From: a bacterium
GTDB lineage: Bacteria > Bacillota > Clostridia > Christensenellales > Aristaeellaceae
Assembly: GCA_029009515.1 (NCBI GenBank)
Contig: JAQXJZ010000135.1
Span: 1-46,946 of the forward strand
Length of the DNA stretch: 46,946 nucleotides
Reading direction: 5' to 3'
Part shown: positions 35,068-45,021 of the stretch, one piece after another
How the letters are laid out: every line of letters begins with the position of its first letter
How positions within the stretch are numbered: the stretch's first letter is position 1
Position numbers and translations under genes: made by a program
The notes under the pieces: model-generated
The model's input: the letters and a program-made list of their open reading frames with translations, nothing else
The model's database searches: none
What the model was told of the DNA's origin: nothing

Positions 35068-35757
35068 ATGCAAAAGGACATTCGCGCCCAGCTGCGCCGC
35101 GCCTATCTGGCCTATGACCGCCTGATGGAAAAACAGGGTTTTGCCATTGTGCTGGTGGTGTGCGTGCTGGTGATTGCCTTCAGCGCGCTGTACACCTTTC
35201 ACTTCCGCGAAGAATGGGCCGAAGCGCCGCTTGAAGAACCCGCCGCCTACAGCGCAGCGGCTGATCAGGCGCAGACGCTTCTGGAGGCGCAGGAGCTGGT
35301 CAGAAGCAAGCCCCAGCCTTCGCTCAGCCTGCCCACGGCAAAGCCCGACATCTTCCAGCAGCCGGTGCACGGCTTTCTGGACCGCGATTTCAGCATGACC
35401 GAGCCGCAGCTCTTTGCCGCGGCGCACTACTGGCGCGTGCACCCGGGCATTGATTTGCAGGCGGATTACGGCGCGGTGGTATCCGCCTGTGCGGATGGCA
35501 CGGTGACGCAGGTATCCGAGGACGCTGAGCTGGGGCTCACGGTGCGCATCCGCCACGCAAACGGCTATGAGAGCGTGTATGCGGGACTCAGCGACGCCAG
35601 CTACGTCCGCGCGGGCGATCCCGTGCGCGCAGGCACCACCATCGGGCATGTGGGCAACGGCGTGCTGGCCGAGGGCGATCAGCTGCCTCATCTGCACTTT
35701 GAGGTGTGGAAGGGCGATACGGCGGTCGACCCGGTGGAAATGTTTCTGGGGCTGTAG
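35068..35757 (+). CDS. spoIIQ: SpoIIQ-like M23 (LytM) domain protein
   Basis: A 229-residue protein with one membrane helix (about 26-45) and an outside M23 domain (about 95-229). In sporulation SpoIIQ sits in the forespore membrane and pairs with SpoIIIAH across the engulfment gap. Zinc ligands His125 and Asp129 (HPGID) and His210 (HLH) are present. The His of the usual YxHL motif is Gly here (YAGL, about 171-174), so endopeptidase activity may be lost, as happens in some SpoIIQ. The ATG at 35068 is 7 bases from GGAGG. spoIID precedes it and glmS follows after 29 bases. Confidence 0.82.
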   Translation: MQKDIRAQLRRAYLAYDRLMEKQGFAIVLVVCVLVIAFSALYTFHFREEWAEAPLEEPAAYSAAADQAQTLLEAQELVRSKPQPSLSLPTAKPDIFQQPVHGFLDRDFSMTEPQLFAAAHYWRVHPGIDLQADYGAVVSACADGTVTQVSEDAELGLTVRIRHANGYESVYAGLSDASYVRAGDPVRAGTTIGHVGNGVLAEGDQLPHLHFEVWKGDTAVDPVEMFLGL

Positions 35758-35786
35758 GGCATATCATCATCCGGGGAGGGATGCGC

Positions 35787-37598
<1,812 letters not shown>

Positions 37599-37610
37599 CA
37601 TAGATAGATG

Positions 37611-37633
37611 AAAAAACCATGAAAAGTGGTTTT
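37611..37633 (-). terminator. Terminator of the glucan-synthase-like gene
   Basis: On the minus strand AAAACCA and TGGTTTT form a 7-bp stem with a 7-nt loop, followed by more T (six in all after TGG). It is 40 bases past the minus-strand stop at 37674. An imperfect hairpin (37632-37666) lies beside it. Confidence 0.55.
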
Positions 37634-37673
37634 GATCTTCTGTAATATCTGTAAAACAGCAGATCAAGTGGTT

Positions 37674-40640
37674 TCAGCCTCCCATCTTTTGTGGTGGGAG
37701 GCTGCTTTTCTGCTGTTCCAGCGGCTGATCGGCGCGAAGGATGACATCCGCCGTATTGCGTAAGCGGCTCAGTTCCTCCGCATCCGGGCGGAGGAGCACG
37801 TCCACGCCGTCCGGATGCTGGCTTTGCAGTTCCATCAGCGCATCGCGCACGGGGGAATGGCGGGTGCGGATGCGCAGCGCCAGCACCAGCCGATAGCTCA
37901 GTCCGCGTCCGGCAAAATACTGCCGCATGCCCACCAGATCGCGCACCACATGCGGGTCGGTATCGGCGTCGCACTCCACCAGCGCAAGGGTGGCGGAGGC
38001 CATCCGCCGCGTGAAGGGCGCGTAGCGCTCCATCTCCGGCGTGAGCGGGTGGCACAGCACCGCCAGATCGCGCAGGAACAGCACGTCCTGCATGGTGAGG
38101 GTTTCCTCCTGCGCATCCAGCACCATGGCCACGCGCATTGTCTGGCCGCCTTTGAGCGAAAGGCGCACGCCGTCCGGCACGGGGGATGCGGCGCATTCGG
38201 TCACGAAGCGGGCGTGCTCCGCCCGGCAGCGCACCTCGATGGGTTTTTCGTGACGAACCCCGTTGGTGAGCGTGAGCAGCTGCACCGCGCAGCCGTCCAG
38301 CGGGCTGAGAAACAGCCGCAGTTCGCACGCAAGGCCGCCCTTCTCCTGCACAAACACGGCCTGTGCGGCCTCAAACGCGGGTTTTCCCTGAACGGGCGAC
38401 CAGCTTTGCCTGCGGTCATGATCGCGCAGGAGCACGCGCACGCCGCCGCCGCGCTCATCCACCAGCCATGTCGCGCCGCCGCCGCACAGCAGATGCGCAT
38501 CGGTTTGAAGCGGCGGGCTTTGCAGCGGCTCGGTGGAACAGGGCGGCAGATTCACACGCCTTTTGGGGCTTTTTTCCAATAGTGTGCGGTACGCCTCGGC
38601 CTTGGGCAGATGGGCAAACTGATCCGTCAGCCAGCCGCCGCACAGCGCATTGCACACCGCGCACAGAACAACGGCCTCATCCGCCGCCCAGTGCCGGTGA
38701 TGCCCATCCGAAAAGCCCAGCTGCCCCTGATAGCCCAGCCTGTCCAGCTTCTGCACGGCGGCAAAGCCCGCCTTGGGCTGATGGCACAGCAGGAGGAAAG
38801 CCTCCATCGTGCCGGGCTTTGGGGGCTGGACGGGTTTCACATTCGGCAGAAACAGCGCGTCAAGGGGATGCAGCGCGCTTTCTTCCAGCTGATTCCAGCA
38901 GTCAACCGGCGCGCGCCCGGTGATGATGGCCGTATAAGCAAGCAGCCGCGAATCCGTCACCTGCAGCCGTCCAACCGGCATGCCGGCGGCCAGCTCGTCC
39001 AGCCGCGAGGCCAGCGCGGACTGATCGGGCGCAAGCGCGCGCACGCCCTGCGCACAGCACATGAGCGACGCCATCAGCACGCCGCACTGGTGCGCGGTGG
39101 CGGCATGGGGCAGATGCGCCAGCGCATCCGCGCACGCGCTCATGCGGCGGATCATGTCCGCAGGCGGCAGCAGCTTCAGCCTTGCGGCGCTCAGCAGCGC
39201 GCACAGATACAGCCCGACGCCCACCGGCGATGCGCTTTGCGCCATGCCTTTTCCGCGGCCATTCAGATCCACGTATTCCGCCGGAAGCCCGCGCCTGACC
39301 GCCACATCGAAGTACGCCAGCGCGCGCCTGGCCATGCGGGTGAGCTCCTCGCGCATGGTATCCGTGGGATAAAACGCGGGATGCACAGGCCTTTCCAGCA
39401 TGGGCGCAAGCCAGACCAGCAGCCGCGCCATCCAGCCGGGCAGCGCTTCCTGAAGCGTCTGAGGCGGCGGCGCGTACACCGTCACCTGAGGAAGCGCCAT
39501 CCACCCGCGCATGCCGGCCTGCACAATGCCCACATCCCGCAAAACAGGCCGCAGGAAGCGCGACATCAGCGTTTTTCGCATGTGCGCCGCTGCCGCCACC
39601 TGAGGCCGGAAGCCCAGCTTTCTTTGCTGGTTGAGCGGGTGCAGCATGGCCGACGCCATGCCCATGGCGCTGCCCGGCGGCAGGAGCACCCCGGGGGCAA
39701 GGCGGATGAGAAAGCGATAGCTGCTGTACAGCGCCGCAGGCTCCGCGCCGTTGCGTTCCACCTGCACGTAGCGAAACACCGGCGCGATGGCCTCGCACAG
39801 GGCGCGGATGGCTTCTGCGGCGGCTTGGGCGATGGCCGCATCCGGCTCGCCGGTGGCATTCAGCCCGTCCGCATACCGCCCCAGCAGCAGGTAATGCAGG
39901 TGCGGATCGGGGTTGGCGGACTGCATCACGCACAGGCGTTTCGCTTCTGCAATGGCCTGATCGCGGCTCAAAAGCGTGACGGGGCAGACGACCAGCACGT
40001 TTTCGGCCAGCTGATCCGCCTGCATCTGCGGCACAAAGCGCGTGCTTTTCAGGCGCTTCCGTCTGGCATGCAGCTGGCGCAGCACATCCGCCGTGCCAGC
40101 GCCCAGCACATACCAGCCGATGTGTTTTTCGTGTTCAACGGCCAAGGCCATCACGGCGCGCGCGGCGGCCTGATCGGTCACGTGAGCGGCGCGGGCGATC
40201 TCCGCCGTGCGCAGGCGGTAAGCGGCGCGGGATTCGGCGGTCATGTGGGGATAGACCGCATCGGCCCTGTACAGCGCGTGAACCGGGCAGAGGGATTCTG
40301 TGAGCGCCGTCCAGTCGACCTGATGCCACCGCCTGAGCGACTGCACCACCGCGTGCGCCTCCTGCATGGTCAGATCCGCCTGCTTCGCTTTGCGCACCAG
40401 CTCCGCGTGCACGGTTTCGGGCAGTCTTTCCAGCTCCCGCACGGTGAATGCCTGCCCGTCAAACACGCCCTCGTCCAGCGCCCAGCCGTGCTCTGCAAGC
40501 AGCCCCTGCACCCGTGCATCCGGCCTGCCTTTTCCAGCCGTCCCTTCCTCCGCCAGAAACCGGCTGTGATGGCACAGCACCGCCTGTGCGGGCGTTAAGC
40601 TCTCTTTGGGCGTAAGCAAAAGCCGCTTCAACCAACGCAT
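37674..40640 (-). CDS. Protein resembling non-transferase parts of cyclic beta-1,2-glucan synthase (NdvB-like), divergent
   Basis: A 988-residue protein. Three stretches read like the very large NdvB/ChvB family: residues of about 130-175 (MTAESRAAYRLRTAEIARAA, then HIGWYVLGAG), the helical glucoamylase-like region around SASPVGVGLYLCALLSAARL (about 500-520), and a late sugar-binding beta domain (about 770-900) with LLTLTNGVRHEKPIEVR. The glycosyltransferase 84 block is not seen, and the protein is about a third of full NdvB length. It ends where the GH94 module would begin; a GH94-like protein is encoded just upstream. Activity uncertain. Its ribosome site lies in a terminator hairpin. Confidence 0.6.
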   Translation of the reverse strand: MRWLKRLLLTPKESLTPAQAVLCHHSRFLAEEGTAGKGRPDARVQGLLAEHGWALDEGVFDGQAFTVRELERLPETVHAELVRKAKQADLTMQEAHAVVQSLRRWHQVDWTALTESLCPVHALYRADAVYPHMTAESRAAYRLRTAEIARAAHVTDQAAARAVMALAVEHEKHIGWYVLGAGTADVLRQLHARRKRLKSTRFVPQMQADQLAENVLVVCPVTLLSRDQAIAEAKRLCVMQSANPDPHLHYLLLGRYADGLNATGEPDAAIAQAAAEAIRALCEAIAPVFRYVQVERNGAEPAALYSSYRFLIRLAPGVLLPPGSAMGMASAMLHPLNQQRKLGFRPQVAAAAHMRKTLMSRFLRPVLRDVGIVQAGMRGWMALPQVTVYAPPPQTLQEALPGWMARLLVWLAPMLERPVHPAFYPTDTMREELTRMARRALAYFDVAVRRGLPAEYVDLNGRGKGMAQSASPVGVGLYLCALLSAARLKLLPPADMIRRMSACADALAHLPHAATAHQCGVLMASLMCCAQGVRALAPDQSALASRLDELAAGMPVGRLQVTDSRLLAYTAIITGRAPVDCWNQLEESALHPLDALFLPNVKPVQPPKPGTMEAFLLLCHQPKAGFAAVQKLDRLGYQGQLGFSDGHHRHWAADEAVVLCAVCNALCGGWLTDQFAHLPKAEAYRTLLEKSPKRRVNLPPCSTEPLQSPPLQTDAHLLCGGGATWLVDERGGGVRVLLRDHDRRQSWSPVQGKPAFEAAQAVFVQEKGGLACELRLFLSPLDGCAVQLLTLTNGVRHEKPIEVRCRAEHARFVTECAASPVPDGVRLSLKGGQTMRVAMVLDAQEETLTMQDVLFLRDLAVLCHPLTPEMERYAPFTRRMASATLALVECDADTDPHVVRDLVGMRQYFAGRGLSYRLVLALRIRTRHSPVRDALMELQSQHPDGVDVLLRPDAEELSRLRNTADVILRADQPLEQQKSSLPPQKMGG
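37675..37710 (+). terminator. Terminator of glmS lying inside the convergent gene's last codons
   Basis: Perfect 10-bp arms 37675-37684 and 37695-37704 with a 10-nt loop, then CTTTTCTG on the plus strand. The stem covers the last ten codons of the minus-strand gene ending at 37674. Confidence 0.6.
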
Positions 40641-40642
40641 GC

Positions 40643-40671
40643 AAAAAAACCTCCGTATCGCAATACGGAGG
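40643..40671 (-). terminator. Intercistronic terminator that sequesters the ribosome site of the NdvB-like gene
   Basis: On the minus strand perfect 9-bp arms (40671-40663 and 40658-40650) with a 4-nt loop are followed by seven T, then GCATG. The 3' arm contains GGAGG, the only ribosome site for the ATG at 40640. The stop of the upstream GH94-like gene is 31 bases before the stem. Confidence 0.8.
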
Positions 40672-40701
40672 TTAGTGTGTGCAGTTTTGCGGCGTTCATG
40701 C

Positions 40702-43700
40702 TCAGCGCTTTTCCAGCTCCACGCGGATGGAGGCAACGCGGCCTTCGCGCACGCACAGCGCATCCTGCTCATGCAGGGATTCGCCCGTGACGGTGCGGGT
40801 GATTCCCTTCTCATCCGTCAGGTGATACGCCTTTGCGCGGTGCGTTTCGGGCGTGACGGTTTCGCGCTGCGGCAGCTGATAGGTGACCAGCGTGCGGCCA
40901 AGGAACATGGCGCTCACGGCGCCGTCCTCAGGGATGAGGCGCTTTGGCAGCGCGGGCACGAGGGTCAGGCGCAGCTGGCCATCGGCCGTGTCAAACGGCT
41001 TTGCGCCAAAGAACATGGTCTGCCAGATGTCGAGGAATTCCGCCGTTGCGCCGCTGAGACGCGCCACAAATCCGCGCCCGTGCGTGGCGGGATCGGGATT
41101 GGCGGACGAGGCCAGGAAGGAGCAGTTCTCCAGCACGCTGCGGCCATAGCGGCTTTCGGGCTGGAAGGGGATGAGGGCGGATTCAAAATCGCGGAAGAAA
41201 TCGTCATAGAAGCCGTTCTTCAGCATTTCCAGCAGGTACTTGTACTCCATGTGCAGCCAGATGGATTCATGCTCCAGCCAGCCGCGCGTGAAGGCGTTGG
41301 CGCGGCCCAGCTCCGGCGTTTCGCCGCTCAGGCTGCCGCTCACCTTGTACATCTTCAGTTCCTCATCGTACAGCTCGCTTGCGCGCACGCTGTCGAGAAT
41401 GGCGCGTTTTTCAGCCTTTTTGAGCGGCAGCCTCAGGGCGTGCATGGGGCCTTCCAGGAAGGGCGGCAGCGCCACATGGCTGATCTCCGGCTCCTCATCC
41501 GTTTCGTCCTCCATGCAGGAGGGCACGTTGGTGAAGTAGGTGGGCATCACGCCATCGCTTCGGCGGATGACCCGGCGCACGCTTTCGGCTGCCACGCGCT
41601 CAATCATGCCCAGAATGTCGTCCGCCTCGTCCGCGTCCACGGGCGTGAGCAGGGGGCTGACCTCAAACACGGTGATCTCGCGGTATTCTTCCAACAGCTC
41701 GCGGGTCTGCTCCCAGCGCTCGCGCGCATCGGGCGTGCGCAGCGCATCGCTCATTTCACGCGCCAGACGCGCCATATCCGCAGGCAGGCGCAGGCTGCAC
41801 GGCGTTTGACGCAGGAAGTGCGCCAGCCGCCAGATTTCGCACGTTTCGCAGATGGAGGAGCCAAACAGCGCGGGCAGGCCGTTGAGCGCGTCATACCAGC
41901 CGGGCTTGCCGGCCTCCATGCTCACGCCCTCGCCAAAGGGATCCAGCGCGGCCACCTTGAGCACGCACAGCATGAACAGTTTTTCGTAAACGGTGGATAG
42001 CAGCTCCTTGCCGTCGGTGGTCATCATCCACGGGTCGTGCACCACCTTTTCGTCCAGCGCGCAGAACTGCCGCACGCCCTGTTCGGTGGGCAAAAGCCGC
42101 TCCACATACGGCGGAATCAGCATGCGCGATTCGTACCACCTCAGGCAGCGATCCGTCAGGATTTCTTCCTTCTTTTCCGGATACACGCTCAGGCAGCTTT
42201 CCAGCAGATCCAGCAGATACACCCAGTGATCCACCCAGTAGCCCTCGCCGAAGGAGGCCATCACCTGAGGCCTGGCGGCGCAGAGGATATCGGCCAGCAG
42301 CTGGTCGTCGTCCGGCAGCACCTTCGCCAGCTCGCCGGGTGTAAACAGGCCGTCCAGCAGCTTCCGGGCTTCGGGGTATTGGGCCAGCGCCTCGTCAAAG
42401 CTGGAAGCATCTTCCATTTGATAGCTCGCAGGCAGGATGACCAGCGGATTGTAGCCATCCGACTGGATGAGCTCCAGGAAGGGCTTCAGGTTGTCCCAGC
42501 CCATTTCGGGGCAGAAGCGCACGTCGCTGCGGCGGTTTTGCAGCACATCGCGGTAGTTGCCGTTGCCCTGTGAGAAGTATTCCGGCGTGACCACAAAGTC
42601 GTTGTAGTCGCGCTCCAGATCGCCGTGCTTGCGCGAGTAGAGGTAGAAGGGGCGGATTGTTTCGCCGCTCCTGAACAGACGCGGCACGCCGCCGCGCAGG
42701 AAATTGTCGATGTAGCTCTGGCGGCAGTAGCGGTCGAAGAGGGGATCGGCGGTGTGGGTTTCGATGGCGGTGAGATAGCCATCCAGCAGGCATTCGGCCT
42801 TGCGCTGCTTCTCGTCCAGCCCGCCGGTCAGCAGCCTTTCCACCACGGTGTGGAACGCATCCGCGCCATGGCTGAGGCCGTAGACGCTTTCGATCTGCAC
42901 GCTCCCAACCAGCTGGCCTTCCCAGCCAAAGAAGCAGCACGGCAGCTCGTTTTCCAGCCGCTGGGGTTTTACGAGCAGATCATGCAGTGCATGCTCCTCA
43001 AAGCCCACAGGCATGTCCATGGACGTATCCCACCCGAACACCACGGCGGGATCCACCACCACAGGCAGCCTTGCGCCGGCGGCATACGCCGCGCCAAAGC
43101 TGCCGTCCTCAATGGCCTCCACGCTGGTGGTATCCACCAGGCTTGCGCGCAGGCGGAAATAGGGCAGACGGCTTTCAAACCCTTCCACCATCATCCACGC
43201 CTTGGCGGTCTGGCACATCATTTTCAGATCAAACTGGGACAGGCCGTAGGGCACGATGGCCGCCAGACCGTCCAGCACTTCCATCTGCCGGGCATGATCC
43301 GCCGTGTTCACAAGCGTTACACGCCGCGCCAGCAGCCCGATGGGCTCATCCGGCACAATGAAATAGCTGATCTCCATGCGCAGCGCATCCTGCTGGCTTT
43401 CCCACACAAGGCGCAGGCTGTTTTCGCCAATGTGCATGTCGGCCAGACCATCGCGGAAGGGCTCCACCACCCGGCCATCCACCTTCACAAACGTGCGGAA
43501 GCCCATGGTCTGCACGCGCTGGTAGGCGGTGTGTGCCGGGCTGAACTCCATGATGGAGTGCTGCTTGTCGCGCGAGCCAAAGCCCGCAATGCACTGACCG
43601 CGGTTGACGTAAAAGCACCACAGCGGAATGCCGCGCTCACCGGCCACGCCCGGCAGAAAACTGCTGAAGGCGGGCTTGCGGCCGTACTGGCGGATGGGGT

Positions 43701-43716
43701 AGAGAGGTGCGGACAT
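40702..43716 (-). CDS. GH94-type glycoside phosphorylase-like protein
   Basis: A 1004-residue protein related to cellobiose phosphorylases (COG3459). The N-terminal beta-sandwich holds FLPGVAGERGIPLWCFYVNRG; the (alpha/alpha)6 barrel holds QGNGNYRDVLQNRRSDV and GKPGWYDALNGLPALFG, in which Asp of WYD corresponds to the catalytic acid of the WND motif. GH94 members use phosphate to split beta-glucans; links to 1,2-beta-glucan are suggested only by the NdvB-like neighbour. The ATG at 43716 has AAAAGGAG upstream. It is 33 bases after the aldo/keto reductase gene, probably one operon. Confidence 0.75.
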   Translation of the reverse strand: MSAPLYPIRQYGRKPAFSSFLPGVAGERGIPLWCFYVNRGQCIAGFGSRDKQHSIMEFSPAHTAYQRVQTMGFRTFVKVDGRVVEPFRDGLADMHIGENSLRLVWESQQDALRMEISYFIVPDEPIGLLARRVTLVNTADHARQMEVLDGLAAIVPYGLSQFDLKMMCQTAKAWMMVEGFESRLPYFRLRASLVDTTSVEAIEDGSFGAAYAAGARLPVVVDPAVVFGWDTSMDMPVGFEEHALHDLLVKPQRLENELPCCFFGWEGQLVGSVQIESVYGLSHGADAFHTVVERLLTGGLDEKQRKAECLLDGYLTAIETHTADPLFDRYCRQSYIDNFLRGGVPRLFRSGETIRPFYLYSRKHGDLERDYNDFVVTPEYFSQGNGNYRDVLQNRRSDVRFCPEMGWDNLKPFLELIQSDGYNPLVILPASYQMEDASSFDEALAQYPEARKLLDGLFTPGELAKVLPDDDQLLADILCAARPQVMASFGEGYWVDHWVYLLDLLESCLSVYPEKKEEILTDRCLRWYESRMLIPPYVERLLPTEQGVRQFCALDEKVVHDPWMMTTDGKELLSTVYEKLFMLCVLKVAALDPFGEGVSMEAGKPGWYDALNGLPALFGSSICETCEIWRLAHFLRQTPCSLRLPADMARLAREMSDALRTPDARERWEQTRELLEEYREITVFEVSPLLTPVDADEADDILGMIERVAAESVRRVIRRSDGVMPTYFTNVPSCMEDETDEEPEISHVALPPFLEGPMHALRLPLKKAEKRAILDSVRASELYDEELKMYKVSGSLSGETPELGRANAFTRGWLEHESIWLHMEYKYLLEMLKNGFYDDFFRDFESALIPFQPESRYGRSVLENCSFLASSANPDPATHGRGFVARLSGATAEFLDIWQTMFFGAKPFDTADGQLRLTLVPALPKRLIPEDGAVSAMFLGRTLVTYQLPQRETVTPETHRAKAYHLTDEKGITRTVTGESLHEQDALCVREGRVASIRVELEKR

Positions 43717-43749
43717 GGAGATCAGCTCCTTTTGAATGGTTGATAGGGA

Positions 43750-44844
43750 TCAGTCGAGCAGTTCGCTGGCCACCTTGAGCATATCGATGATGTGGATGTG
43801 CTGGGGGCACACGCTTTCGCACTGGCCGCAGCCGATGCAGTCCCTGGCCTTGCCGCCCTTGCCGGTGGCAAAGCCGTAGTTGCCCTTGGCGCGCTCGAGG
43901 TTGTTGTACATCTTTTGGGTGTTCAGCGCGTCAAACACGCCGGGAATGTTGATCTGCATGGGGCAGCCCTTGGTGCAGTAGCTGCAGGAGGTGCAGGGCA
44001 CGTGATCCGTCTTGGAGAGCAGATCGCGCACCTGATCAATCACGGCCAGCTCTTCTTCACTCAGCGCCTTGAAATCCTGCATGTAGGAAGTATTATCGTC
44101 CATCTGCTGCAGGTTGCTCATGCCGGAAAGCACCATCATCACGCCCGGCAGAGAGGCCGCAAAGCGCACCGCCCAGCTGGACTGGGACGCATCGGGATTG
44201 TACGCGGCCAGAGGCGCGGCCACCTCAGGCAGCATGTTGGCCAGCGCGCCGCCCTTGACGGGCTCCATGACGATGACGGGCTTGTTGTGCTTGAGCGCCA
44301 CTTCGTAGCACCTGCGGCTCTGTATGATGTTGCTTTCCCAGTCGGCGTAGTTGATTTGCAGCTGCACAAAGTCCACCTCGGGATGCTGGGTGAGGATCTT
44401 GTCCAGCGCGTCCGCGCCGTCGTGGAAGCTGAAACCCACATTGCGCAGGGTGCCCTTCTTCTTTTCCTCAGCGATGAAGTTCCACAGGTCGTAGTTCTCA
44501 AACACCTCGGTGCGCTTGTCGCCAAGGTTGTGCAGCAGATAATAATCGAAGTAGCCCGCGCCGCTGCGCTCCAGGCTGGTATAGAGCATCTGGCGCGCGC
44601 CCTCGGCGTCCCTGGCAGTCCAGGCGGGCAGCTTGGTGGCCAGCTGGAAACGCTCGCGCGGATAGCGGTCCACCAGCGCAATCTTGGCGGCCACTTCGCT
44701 CTTGCCGCCGTGGTAGCCGTAGGCGGTGTCGAAGTAGGTAAAGCCGCGTTCCATGAACAGATCCACCATCTGCTTGACCTGCTCGATGTCAATTTCGCCA
44801 TCCAGCATGGGCAGGCGCATGAGACCAAAACCCAGTTTCTTCAT
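43750..44844 (-). CDS. Aldo/keto reductase with C-terminal 4Fe-4S ferredoxin domain
   Basis: A 364-residue oxidoreductase common in anaerobes. The TIM-barrel part has the AKR tetrad Asp39, Tyr44 (DTAYGYH), Lys71 (ATKLP) and His105 (LLHNL). The C-terminal 90 residues have two Cys clusters, CTSCSYCTKGCP and CIGCGQCESVCP, for iron-sulfur centres. The substrate is unknown. First gene of an operon with the GH94-like and NdvB-like genes, so it might act on sugars released by them; that is inference. Confidence 0.9.
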   Translation of the reverse strand: MKKLGFGLMRLPMLDGEIDIEQVKQMVDLFMERGFTYFDTAYGYHGGKSEVAAKIALVDRYPRERFQLATKLPAWTARDAEGARQMLYTSLERSGAGYFDYYLLHNLGDKRTEVFENYDLWNFIAEEKKKGTLRNVGFSFHDGADALDKILTQHPEVDFVQLQINYADWESNIIQSRRCYEVALKHNKPVIVMEPVKGGALANMLPEVAAPLAAYNPDASQSSWAVRFAASLPGVMMVLSGMSNLQQMDDNTSYMQDFKALSEEELAVIDQVRDLLSKTDHVPCTSCSYCTKGCPMQINIPGVFDALNTQKMYNNLERAKGNYGFATGKGGKARDCIGCGQCESVCPQHIHIIDMLKVASELLD

Positions 44845-44889
44845 TTTGATTTCTCCTTATATTCAAAAAATGGGCACAAACACACATCT

Positions 44890-44918
44890 ATCATACAACA
44901 CAAAGCCCCCTGCGTCAA
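44890..44918 (-). promoter_or_regulatory. SigA-type promoter of the aldo/keto reductase operon
   Basis: TTGACG (44918-44913), 17-base spacer, TATGAT (44895-44890) on the minus strand, 45 bases before the ATG at 44844. Confidence 0.8.
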
Positions 44919-44938
44919 AGAGAATATCGAAACATTTA

Positions 44939-44966
44939 TTGCATGGAGCGCCACATGTATGATAAT
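44939..44966 (+). promoter_or_regulatory. Promoter candidate of the secreted-protein gene
   Basis: TTGCAT (44939-44944), 16-base spacer, GATAAT (44961-44966); a TAATAT at 44963-44968 with an 18-base spacer is the alternative. The -10 lies inside a long palindrome. Confidence 0.5.
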
Positions 44967-44987
44967 ATGATCATATCTATACATGTG
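44952..44987. promoter_or_regulatory. 36-bp palindromic operator candidate
   Basis: Perfect 9-bp outer arms CACATGTAT (44952-44960) and ATACATGTG (44979-44987) enclose an inner palindrome ATATGATCATAT (44965-44976). The centre covers the -10 of the plus-strand promoter. A dimeric regulator binding here would block transcription. Confidence 0.55.
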
Positions 44988-45021
44988 CGCACCTGTTTTT
45001 GCGCGCACACAGGAAGGGTGT

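Noticed and set aside
35758-35786. glmS ribozyme upstream of glmS
   Set aside because: Only 29 bases separate the spoIIQ stop from the glmS start, too few for the ribozyme, and its core was not seen within the end of spoIIQ.
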